Positions 1 to 6,020 of a stretch of 6,033 bases of DNA are shown one piece after another. Within the stretch, counting starts at the first letter, position 1; each line of letters opens with the position of its first letter. The notes below the pieces were generated by a model. The model saw only the letters and a list, made by a program, of their open reading frames with translations. It had not been told where the DNA came from and did no database searches. The stretch comes from Anaerococcus sp. (lineage in GTDB: Bacteria; Bacillota; Clostridia; Tissierellales; Peptoniphilaceae): contig JAPJPH010000058.1 of NCBI GenBank assembly GCA_030825745.1, positions 1-6,033 on the forward strand. Direction: 5' to 3'. The translations under genes and the position numbers were made by a program.

Positions 1-22
1 CACTTTAAGTGGGTGATTTTTT
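1..22. terminator. Partial terminator hairpin at the left edge
   Basis: The window opens with CAC, a short TTTAA loop and GTGGGTGA followed by T-runs up to position 29. This is what the right half of a CACCCAC/GTGGGTG hairpin would look like, with most of its left arm cut off by the window edge. The T-run lies on the plus strand, so it would end a plus-strand gene outside the window. The same hairpin, if flanked by A's on the far side, could also stop tyrS, which ends only 7 bases away. Only three bases of the left arm are visible, so this is a guess from the visible half. Confidence 0.4.
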
Positions 23-29
23 ATTTTTT

Positions 30-1280
30 CTAGGCAAGTTCTACCTTGTGGAAGGATTTTTTACCTTTTTTTATTATTATTTTGGAATCTTCAAAGAGAT
101 CTTCTGTTATTTCTAGGGCGAAGTCTTCTACTTTTTTATCGTTGATGGATACCCCACCTTGCTTTACAATTCTTCTAGCTTCACCATTTGATTTTGTTAG
201 TCCAACATCTGTCATCATTTGTAAAAGTCCCTTTGGTAGGTCTTTTTTATCTATGGTTGTTGTTGGCATGGCTGATTCATCTCCCTTACCAGAAAATAGA
301 GCTCTGGCTGCTTGGAGGGCGTCATCAGCCTTATCCTTACCATGGACTAGTTTTACTACTTCATAGGCTAGGGTTTCTTTGGCTTTGTTTATTTCTTTGG
401 CATCACTTGTCCCACCTAGCTTTCTACATTCTTCAGTAGGTAAGAAAGTTAGTTGGAGGAGGAATTTTTCTACATCTCTATCATCAACATTTCTCATATA
501 TTGGAACATTTCGTAGGGACTAGTTTTTTCTTCATCTAACCAAACGGCTCCCTTTTGGCTTTTACCCATTTTAACTCCATCTGCAGTTGTTAAAAGGGAG
601 AAGGTCATACCGTAGGCCTTGCCATTTTCTTTTTTCTTTATTAGATCAGCCCCACCTATGATGTTTGACCATTGATCAGATCCACCTATTTCTAGTTTTA
701 CATCATGGTCTCTATACATTTTCAAAAAGTCATAGGATTGTAAAAGCATGTAGGAAAATTCGAAAAAGGTAAGTCCACCAGCTGCCATCCTATTTTTGTA
801 GGCATCTTTTTTGATCATTTCATTTACTAAAAACTCACTTCCAACATCTCTTAGAAATTCTACAAAGTTAAGTTTTAGTAACCACTCTTTGTTATTTAGC
901 ATGGTTGCATTGCCATCAGAAAAGTCTAGGAATCTTTGAAACTGGTTATAGAAACATTGGGCATTGTGATCTATCATTTCTTCTGTCATTACTTTTCTCA
1001 TATCAGACCTACCTGATGGGTCACCTATAAGGGTGGTTCCTCCACCTAAAAGGGCTACTGGTTTATGGCCATAGTTTTGCATCCTCATCATTACCATTAT
1101 TTGGATAAGATGGCCTACTGTAAGGCTATCAGCTGTAGCATCAAAGCCACAGTAAAATTTAACTGATTCATTTTTAAGTAATTGTTTTAACTCTTCTTCG
1201 TTGGTTGATTGTTCATAGTAGCCACGATCTACTAGTTCATCAAATATGTTGTCATATTCTTTTTCATAAGTAAATTTCAT
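30..1280 (-). CDS. tyrS: Tyrosyl-tRNA synthetase (TyrRS)
   Basis: Cytoplasmic class I aminoacyl-tRNA synthetase that activates tyrosine with ATP and charges tRNA-Tyr. The 416-residue product has the bacterial TyrRS layout: a Rossmann catalytic domain with GFDATADSLTVGHL (about 45-58), GGSDQW (199-204) and the KMSKS-type loop KMGKS (237-241), then an anticodon-recognition region and a C-terminal S4 RNA-binding domain (about 347-411). Length is normal for the family. The start at 1280 is chosen because AAAGGAG lies just upstream and MKFTYEKEYD begins where the family usually begins. The frame stays open 29 codons further upstream, but that stretch is the T-box leader. One oddity is that the first histidine of the HIGH motif is threonine (TVGH). 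The gene is divergent from metG and is controlled by the T-box described separately. Function is near certain. Confidence 0.97.
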   Translation of the reverse strand: MKFTYEKEYDNIFDELVDRGYYEQSTNEEELKQLLKNESVKFYCGFDATADSLTVGHLIQIMVMMRMQNYGHKPVALLGGGTTLIGDPSGRSDMRKVMTEEMIDHNAQCFYNQFQRFLDFSDGNATMLNNKEWLLKLNFVEFLRDVGSEFLVNEMIKKDAYKNRMAAGGLTFFEFSYMLLQSYDFLKMYRDHDVKLEIGGSDQWSNIIGGADLIKKKENGKAYGMTFSLLTTADGVKMGKSQKGAVWLDEEKTSPYEMFQYMRNVDDRDVEKFLLQLTFLPTEECRKLGGTSDAKEINKAKETLAYEVVKLVHGKDKADDALQAARALFSGKGDESAMPTTTIDKKDLPKGLLQMMTDVGLTKSNGEARRIVKQGGVSINDKKVEDFALEITEDLFEDSKIIIKKGKKSFHKVELA

Positions 1281-1313
1281 TTTATTCTCCTTTATAGATA
1301 GGTATTTTTGCAT

Positions 1314-1365
1314 AAAAAAAGAGCATAAAAGGGCAAAGAATGCGGTACCACCTTTTTTTATACTC
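1314..1365 (-). terminator. Leader terminator within the tyrS T-box
   Basis: On the minus strand GAGUAUAAAA (1365-1356) can pair with UUUUAUGCUC (1330-1321), giving 10 bp with one G-U. It is followed directly by seven U's (1320-1314), as in a Rho-independent terminator. The loop would contain the T-box sequence. It shares its U-rich arm with the antiterminator, as expected for an attenuator, but the two helices overlap only partly, so the exact terminator fold is uncertain. Confidence 0.6.
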
Positions 1366-1459
1366 ATACCCTAGCTAGGTTCTAGGATCTACCTTTGATT
1401 AGACAAAGTGTAATTCGGCATATAGCTTACTGGGTTTTGTCTACTGTCAATATTTATTT
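1314..1459 (-). promoter_or_regulatory. T-box riboswitch leader of tyrS (tyrosine, UAC specifier)
   Basis: Read on the minus strand, positions 1354-1341 give AAGGTGGTACCGCA, the conserved T-box sequence. Its UGGU (1350-1347) can pair with the ACCA 3' end of uncharged tRNA-Tyr. The antiterminator would be AAAAGG (1356-1351) with CCUUUU (1332-1327), a seven-base UGGUACC bulge and a short GC/GC upper helix. Upstream, a 7-bp lower Stem I pairs 1442-1436 with 1407-1401. Between its arms lie AGUA (1431-1428), a tiny hairpin, GAA (1416-1414), one base and then UAC (1412-1410), the tyrosine specifier, followed by A. A 7-bp Stem III candidate (1388-1382 with 1374-1368) precedes the T-box. No distal Stem I and no Stem II are visible. 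The 5' end at about 1459 is inferred from the promoter. Confidence 0.9.
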
Positions 1460-1465
1460 ATATAA

Positions 1466-1493
1466 ATTATACATGATTTGACAAATTAATCAA
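1466..1493 (-). promoter_or_regulatory. tyrS promoter
   Basis: Minus-strand TATAAT (1471-1466) is a perfect -10 box. TTGATT (1493-1488) is a 4/6 match to the -35 box, with a 16-base spacer. Transcription would start near 1459, about 17 bases before the first arm of T-box Stem I. The position fits the leader well; it was read by eye only. Confidence 0.7.
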
Positions 1494-1507
1494 CTTTAAA
1501 TGAAAAT
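1478..1507 (+). promoter_or_regulatory. Candidate metG operon promoter
   Basis: A perfect TTGACA (1478-1483) on the plus strand is followed after 18 bases by GAAAAT (1502-1507), a 4/6 match to the -10 box. It would give a leader of about 65 bases. A rival plus-strand pair is TTGTCT (1437-1442) with TATAAA (1461-1466), spacer 18, which would give a longer leader. Which one is used cannot be decided here. The first overlaps the tyrS promoter. I saw no T-box, S-box or attenuator hairpin between it and metG. Confidence 0.5.
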
Positions 1508-1579
1508 AATTAGTCATTGAAGTATCATAAATCTAGTAATCTAATCAAAAAGTGCGAAAGGAAGAAGATCAAGAAGAAT

Positions 1580-3529
1580 ATGAGAGAAAAAGAACCTTAT
1601 TATATAACAACACCGATTTATTATCCAAATTCAAACCTTCATATAGGTAATACTTATACTTCAATAATAGCAGATGTCCTAAAAAGATATAAAAATTTAT
1701 TAGGCTATGATGCCTACCTAACTACAGGAACTGATGAGCATGGTCAAAAGATCATGAGAACAGCCATTGAGGCTGGGACTTCTCCTCAAAAGTTTGTAGA
1801 TATTATAGCTGAAGAAACCAAAGAGCTTTGGAAAAATCTAGAGATAGATTATGATAGCTTTATTAGGTCAACAGAAAAAAGTCATGAGAAAGATGTCGAA
1901 GAGATCTTTACCAAACTTTATGAAAAGGGAGATATCTATAAGGGAGAGTACAAGGGTTATTATTGTACACCTTGTGAGACTTTTTGGACTGAATCTCAAT
2001 TAGAAGATAACCACTGCCCAGATTGCGGAAGAGAAGTAGAGTATCAAGAAGAAGAAACCTACTTTTTTAGGCTATCTAAGTATACTGACAGACTAAAGGA
2101 ACTTTTTAAAGAGCATCCAGAGTTTCTAGAGCCTCAATTTAGACAAAAAGAGATGCTAAATAACTTTATAGATAAGGGCCTATCTGATCTTTCAGTAACT
2201 AGAAATACCTTTGACTGGGGAGTAGATGTTCCATTTGATAATAAGCATGTAGTTTATGTATGGATAGATGCCCTATCATGCTATCTATCAGCTATAGGAT
2301 ATGGAGATGATAAGGCTAAGTTTGAAAAATATTGGCCAGCTGGAGTTCATCTAATAGGTAAGGATATAGTAAGATTTCATACCATAATTTGGCCAGCCCT
2401 ACTAATGGCCCTAGATTTACCTCTACCAAAGAAGGTCTTTGCCCATGGTTGGATTTTATTTGACAATGATAAGATGAGTAAGTCAAAGGGTAATATCATG
2501 TATCCAGAACCTCTAGTAGAATTATATGGGGTAGATGCTCTCAAATATTTCTGCCTAAGAGAGTTTAATTTTGGATCTGATGGAAACTTCTCTGCTAGAA
2601 AATACCTAGAAAGATATAACTCAGATTTAGTGAATGACCTGGGTAACCTTGTATCTAGAACTACATCTATGATAGATAAGTATAATGATGGAATAGTTAA
2701 AAAGGGTAAAATCTCTGACTCATATGATGATGAGCTAATTAGCCTAGCTGATAAGACCTACACCGAATATATTAAGTTAATGGATGAGTTTAATTTCAAC
2801 GAAGCCCTATCTAAGGTATGGACACTAATTTCACGTGCTAATAAGTATGTTGATGAAACAGAACCTTGGATATTAGGTAGGGATAAGGAAAATGCTGATA
2901 GGTTAGATAGGGTTTTATATAACCTAGCTGAAACTATCAGGATAGTAGCCCAACTTATAGAGCCAGTTATGAAAAATACTACAGCAGAAATTCTAGAAAA
3001 GATTGGTACAGCCAATATGGGATTAGAATCTGCTGGTAAGTTTGGATTATTAGAAGAAAATACAAGGGTTAAAAAGGGAGATAACCTATTTAGCCGTCTA
3101 GATATAGAAAAAGAATTAGTTAGACTTCATGAAACAAACCAAGCCCTAATAGATAAAAGGCTAAAAAAACAAGACAATAAAGAAGAAGATAAAGAAAGAA
3201 AAGCAACCATCGAATATGAAGATTTCGCTAAGGTTGATCTAGTTGTAGGTAAAATCTTAGAAGCAAGCAAGCACCCAGATGCTGACAAGCTTTTAGTATT
3301 TAAGGTGGATATAGGAGATGAAAAACCTAGGACTATCATTTCAGGTATTAGAAAATGGTATGATGAGGAAAATCTAGTTGGAAAAAATGTCATAGTGGTT
3401 AAAAATCTAGCCCCTAGAAAAATGAGAGGCATAGAGTCAGAGGGTATGCTTCTAGCAGCTGATTATGAGGATGATTTAACCCTACTTACAACCCTAAAGG
3501 ATATGAAACCAGGAAGTAAGGTGAGCTAA
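1580..3529 (+). CDS. metG: Methionyl-tRNA synthetase (MetRS) with C-terminal tRNA-binding domain
   Basis: Charges tRNA-Met, both initiator and elongator, with methionine in the cytoplasm. The 649-residue protein starts with the family's YYITTPIYY segment and has the class I signature as HIGN (21-24) and KMSKS (298-302). Two CxxC knuckles (Cys129/132 and 146/149) form a complete zinc site in the connective peptide. The helical anticodon-binding domain covers about 325-480, and a C-terminal Trbp111/EMAP-like OB-fold domain (about 546-648) supports dimer formation and tRNA binding. A charged KKQDNKEEDKERK linker precedes it. The frame is open from a TTG at 1517, but ATG 1580 gives the normal N-terminus. 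The clear AAAGGAAG site (1557-1564) lies 15 bases from that ATG, which is long; a weaker AAGAAG is closer. It is the first gene of the operon and overlaps tatD by one base. Confidence 0.97.
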   Translation: MREKEPYYITTPIYYPNSNLHIGNTYTSIIADVLKRYKNLLGYDAYLTTGTDEHGQKIMRTAIEAGTSPQKFVDIIAEETKELWKNLEIDYDSFIRSTEKSHEKDVEEIFTKLYEKGDIYKGEYKGYYCTPCETFWTESQLEDNHCPDCGREVEYQEEETYFFRLSKYTDRLKELFKEHPEFLEPQFRQKEMLNNFIDKGLSDLSVTRNTFDWGVDVPFDNKHVVYVWIDALSCYLSAIGYGDDKAKFEKYWPAGVHLIGKDIVRFHTIIWPALLMALDLPLPKKVFAHGWILFDNDKMSKSKGNIMYPEPLVELYGVDALKYFCLREFNFGSDGNFSARKYLERYNSDLVNDLGNLVSRTTSMIDKYNDGIVKKGKISDSYDDELISLADKTYTEYIKLMDEFNFNEALSKVWTLISRANKYVDETEPWILGRDKENADRLDRVLYNLAETIRIVAQLIEPVMKNTTAEILEKIGTANMGLESAGKFGLLEENTRVKKGDNLFSRLDIEKELVRLHETNQALIDKRLKKQDNKEEDKERKATIEYEDFAKVDLVVGKILEASKHPDADKLLVFKVDIGDEKPRTIISGIRKWYDEENLVGKNVIVVKNLAPRKMRGIESEGMLLAADYEDDLTLLTTLKDMKPGSKVS

Positions 3530-4290
3530 TGGGTCTAATAGATTCACATGCCCACTTAACAGATGAAGCATTTGATAATGACAGGTCATTTATAATAAAA
3601 GACCTGTCTAATTTTCATGTAGATGCTCTAATAAACCCAGGGTGTAACCTAGAAGATAGTGCTAGGGCAGTAGAGCTAGCCAGTAAGTATGAGAATTTTT
3701 ATGCCCAGGTAGGTATCCATCCTTCTGATATAGATGATTTGGATAAGGATTACCTAGAAAAATTAGAAGAGATGGCAAGATCTAAAAAAGTAGTAGCCAT
3801 AGGAGAGATAGGCCTAGACTATTATTGGAGGGATGATAATAAAGAGCTACAAAAAAAGGTATTTATAGACCAACTTAACCTAGCTAGAAAGATAGGACTT
3901 CCTGTAGTAATTCATACCAGAGAAGCTAGTTTTGATGTCTATGAGATTTTAAAAGATTATGGGGATTTAAAGGTTCAAATTCACTGTTTTAGTGAGGATT
4001 TAGATTTGTTAGAAAAATATATGGACCTAGGGTTTTTTATCTCAATAGGAGGGGTAGTTAGTTTTAATACTGGTGAAAATGAGAAAAATGCAGCTAAAAA
4101 AGTTCCCCTTGATAGGCTAATGCTAGAAACAGATAGTCCATATCTAACGCCAGAACCTTATAGAGGCCTTAGAAATGATCCAAGAAGGATAATAGAAGTA
4201 GCCAAAGTTATAGCTGACATTAGAGGTATGAAGCTAAAAACTTTAATCAAACATACCAAAAAAAATACAGAAGGATTTTTTAACTTATGA
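3529..4290 (+). CDS. tatD: TatD-family metal-dependent hydrolase (YabD/YcfH type)
   Basis: A TIM-barrel hydrolase of the TatD family. Members are reported as Mg-dependent DNases (3'-5' exonuclease) and some as D-aminoacyl-tRNA deacylases; the substrate here cannot be read from sequence. The 253 residues are the normal length. The metal ligands are all visible: HxH in DSHAHL (His7, His9), Glu93 in IGEIGLDYYW, His129 in VVIHTRE, His152 in IHCFS and Asp202 in LETDSPYLTPEP. The start overlaps the metG stop by one base (TAATG), with AAGGTGAG (3518-3525) inside the end of metG, which suggests translational coupling. Placement right after the MetRS gene matches Bacillus yabD. Family assignment is secure and the activity is open. 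Confidence 0.93.
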   Translation: MGLIDSHAHLTDEAFDNDRSFIIKDLSNFHVDALINPGCNLEDSARAVELASKYENFYAQVGIHPSDIDDLDKDYLEKLEEMARSKKVVAIGEIGLDYYWRDDNKELQKKVFIDQLNLARKIGLPVVIHTREASFDVYEILKDYGDLKVQIHCFSEDLDLLEKYMDLGFFISIGGVVSFNTGENEKNAAKKVPLDRLMLETDSPYLTPEPYRGLRNDPRRIIEVAKVIADIRGMKLKTLIKHTKKNTEGFFNL

Positions 4291-4817
4291 TAAAAGAAAC
4301 CATAGTAGTTGAAGGAAAAGATGATATTACCAATGTAAAAGCTGCTATAGACTGTGAGATGATAGCAACTAATGGCCTATATTTTTCAAAGGATCTAATA
4401 GAGAAATTAAAGGTTATAAATGACAGATGTGGTATTATTATCCTAACAGATCCAGACTATGCAGGAAAAAAGATAAGGCAGAAGATAGCAAGGGAGATTC
4501 CAAATGCCAAGCATGCCTATATACCAAAGGATAAGGCCATAAAAAAGAATGATTTGGGTGTGGAAAATGCTGATAAAGAAACTATTATTAAAGCTTTAAA
4601 AAATGCTAAGGCAGAGATTATAGAAGAAAAAACCGAGTTTAAAATGATAGATTTAATAAATAATGGGCTTAGCCTGGGAGATAATAGCAAAGAAAGAAGG
4701 ATGAAACTAGGGGATATCCTAGGCATAGGCTATTATAACTCCAAGCAGCTTTTATCTAAACTAAATTCCTTTGCTATAAGTAGAAAAGAATTTGAAGAGG
4801 CGGTAGAAAAACTATGA
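4287..4817 (+). CDS. rnmV: Ribonuclease M5 (5S rRNA maturation)
   Basis: RNase M5 makes the final double cut that turns precursor 5S rRNA into mature 5S rRNA in Bacillota, acting on pre-5S bound to ribosomal protein L18. The 176-residue protein has an N-terminal Toprim domain with the catalytic glutamate in VVEGKDD (Glu9) and the DxD metal site in LTDPDYAGKKIRQ (Asp55, Asp57). The conserved GVENADKETIIKAL follows (about 91-104). The C-terminal domain usual in this family runs over about 118-174, ending in LGIGYYNSKQLLSKLN and a helical tail. It starts within the tatD stop (ATGA, 4-base overlap), with AGAAGGA (4269-4275) 11 bases upstream. Its place before ksgA is conserved in Bacillota. Length and motifs are intact. 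Confidence 0.95.
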   Translation: MIKETIVVEGKDDITNVKAAIDCEMIATNGLYFSKDLIEKLKVINDRCGIIILTDPDYAGKKIRQKIAREIPNAKHAYIPKDKAIKKNDLGVENADKETIIKALKNAKAEIIEEKTEFKMIDLINNGLSLGDNSKERRMKLGDILGIGYYNSKQLLSKLNSFAISRKEFEEAVEKL

Positions 4818-5656
4818 AAAAATTATATTCACCTAAAATTGTAAAAGATATAATAGATTTTTATGACTTTTCATTTTCAAAATCTCTAGGTCAAAATTTC
4901 CTGGTAGATAAAAATTTTGTCGATAAAATAGTAGATGCAGCTGAGATAGAAGGTTCTAATGTTTTAGAGATTGGACCAGGTATAGGAACTATTACTTATG
5001 AAATGGCAAATATTGCCAAAAAAGTAGTAGCTGTAGAGATAGATAAATCTTTGATACCTATCCTTCATAAAAACCTAGAAGAATTTGATAATACAAAAAT
5101 TCTAAATGAGGATATATTAGACCTAGATCTAGAAAAGCTAGTTTTTGATCAATTTAATGGTGAAAGTTTCAAGGTTGTATCAAACCTGCCTTATTATATA
5201 ACAACCCCTATTATTGAAAAGCTTGTTGAAAGTTCGCTAAATTGTACTGATATGACCATAATGGTCCAAAAAGAAGTGGCAGATAGGATGCTAGCAGATG
5301 AAAAATCCAAGGATTACTCATCCTTATCAGTATTTATAAAATACTATGCAGATTGTAAAAAGATTACCAATGTACCCAAAAGCGTATTTATGCCAAAACC
5401 AAAGATAGACTCTACAGTTTTAAAGCTAGATCTTAGAAAATATAGGGATGATGTTGATGAGGATAAACTTTTCTCATTAGTTAAATCAGGTTTTAACAAA
5501 AGAAGAAAAACAATCCTAAATTCTATGCAAGCTTATGCTGAAAAAGATAAGTTAAAACAAGCCTTTGATAGCTTAGATATCAAAGAAAACCTAAGGGCAG
5601 AGAATCTATCTTTGGATGATTATATAAATTTAGTAAAAACTATAGATAATTTATGA
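4814..5656 (+). CDS. ksgA: 16S rRNA (adenine1518/1519-N6) dimethyltransferase KsgA/RsmA
   Basis: Uses S-adenosylmethionine to dimethylate the two adjacent adenines in helix 45 of 16S rRNA late in small-subunit assembly; loss of the enzyme gives kasugamycin resistance. The 280 residues carry SLGQNFLVD (24-32), the SAM-binding motif I VLEIGPGIGTIT (50-61), acidic EID (75-77), the NEDIL loop (98-102) and the catalytic motif IV NLPYY (124-128). A C-terminal helical domain contains FNKRRKTI (227-234) and RAENLSLDDY near the end. Length is normal. The ATG overlaps the rnmV stop by four bases (ATGA); GAAGAGG (4794-4800) is a rather distant ribosome binding site, so coupling to rnmV translation is likely. 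No terminator follows. Confidence 0.96.
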   Translation: MKKLYSPKIVKDIIDFYDFSFSKSLGQNFLVDKNFVDKIVDAAEIEGSNVLEIGPGIGTITYEMANIAKKVVAVEIDKSLIPILHKNLEEFDNTKILNEDILDLDLEKLVFDQFNGESFKVVSNLPYYITTPIIEKLVESSLNCTDMTIMVQKEVADRMLADEKSKDYSSLSVFIKYYADCKKITNVPKSVFMPKPKIDSTVLKLDLRKYRDDVDEDKLFSLVKSGFNKRRKTILNSMQAYAEKDKLKQAFDSLDIKENLRAENLSLDDYINLVKTIDNL

Positions 5657-5698
5657 TTTTTTGGGTATAAAAATATAAGTGAAAGAAAGGAAGTAGTT

Positions 5699-5932
5699 AT
5701 GGCAGATATAACAATATATACATCAAATACTTGCGTCTTTTGTAAGGCAGCAAAACAATATTTTAATGATAATAATATAGAATTTACAGAAAAGAATGTA
5801 GATAAAGATCCAACAGCAGTAGATTACTTGGTGGAAAAAGGATACAGGGGAGTACCTGTAATAAATATTGATGGAGAAGATATAGTAGGATTTGATAAAG
5901 AAGAGATAGAAAAAAAACTAGGCCTAGCCTAG
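5699..5932 (+). CDS. Small glutaredoxin-like thiol redox protein (YruB/NrdH type)
   Basis: A single thioredoxin-fold protein of 77 residues, presumably a cytoplasmic dithiol-disulfide exchanger. The active site is TCVFC (Cys12, Cys15) after the first beta strand ITIYTSN. The cis-proline loop is GVPV (51-54), and the C-terminal IDGEDIVGFDKEEIEKKL matches the GFD ending of YruB-type glutaredoxin-like proteins. No signal peptide or membrane segment is seen. CVFC is neither the CPYC of classic glutaredoxins nor a common NrdH motif. A strong AAAGGAAG (5686-5693) lies five bases from the ATG. It follows ksgA by 42 bases with no terminator and is itself followed by a strong one, so it is probably the last gene of the metG operon. 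The electron donor and target are unknown; without glutathione enzymes in view, thioredoxin reductase is only a possibility. Confidence 0.88.
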   Translation: MADITIYTSNTCVFCKAAKQYFNDNNIEFTEKNVDKDPTAVDYLVEKGYRGVPVINIDGEDIVGFDKEEIEKKLGLA

Positions 5933-5946
5933 GAAAATTAATACTT

Positions 5947-5977
5947 AAAAGCAAGCTGTTAGGCTTGCTTTTTTTTT
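5947..5977 (+). terminator. Intrinsic terminator after the glutaredoxin-like gene
   Basis: AAAAGCAAGC (5947-5956) pairs perfectly with GCTTGCTTTT (5963-5972) over a six-base TGTTAG loop. The T-tract runs unbroken to 5977. It lies 15 bases after the stop codon and closes the metG-to-glutaredoxin operon. Confidence 0.93.
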
Positions 5978-5980
5978 CTT

Positions 5981-6020
5981 GTTCACTTTAGTGAGTTGAG
6001 CGAACGAAAGAGAGTGAAAC
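5981..6020. repeat. Imperfect inverted repeat in the right-hand intergenic DNA
   Basis: TTCACT (5982-5987) and AGTGAA (6013-6018) form the ends of an imperfect inverted repeat of about 40 bases. A smaller palindrome, TCACT-TT-AGTGA (5983-5994), is nested at the left end. The middle, GAGCGAACGAAAG (5998-6010), is richer in G and C than the surrounding DNA. No coding frame is apparent. It could be a dispersed intergenic repeat or the leader of a gene beyond the window; one copy cannot settle this. Confidence 0.4.

Noticed and set aside
46..439. Plus-strand open frames opposite tyrS
   Set aside because: They are shadows of the tyrS coding strand with low-complexity products and no recognisable domain.
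1281..1367. A 29-codon N-terminal extension of TyrRS, since the frame is open to 1367
   Set aside because: The stretch is the T-box antiterminator and terminator region; AAAGGAG sits just before the ATG at 1280, and the extension matches nothing expected in TyrRS.
1500..1520. A six-codon open frame (ATG to TGA) upstream of metG
   Set aside because: It overlaps the candidate -10 region, so it would probably not be on the transcript, and it has no ribosome binding site.
1517..1579. A 21-residue lysine-rich extension of MetRS from a TTG codon
   Set aside because: No ribosome binding site before the TTG, the real Shine-Dalgarno lies inside the stretch, and family members begin close to the YYITTPIYY segment.
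2758..3432. Minus-strand open frames inside metG
   Set aside because: They lie antisense to well-conserved MetRS sequence, show no ribosome binding site of note, and have Ser/Leu-rich compositions typical of antisense frames.
4517..4726. Minus-strand hydrophobic open frame opposite rnmV
   Set aside because: A shadow of a conserved gene; its hydrophobicity comes from the complement of Lys/Glu codons.
5657..5698. A separate promoter for the glutaredoxin-like gene, from TATAAA at 5666-5671
   Set aside because: No acceptable -35 box at 16-18 bases upstream; in AT-rich DNA a lone TATAAA is weak evidence.
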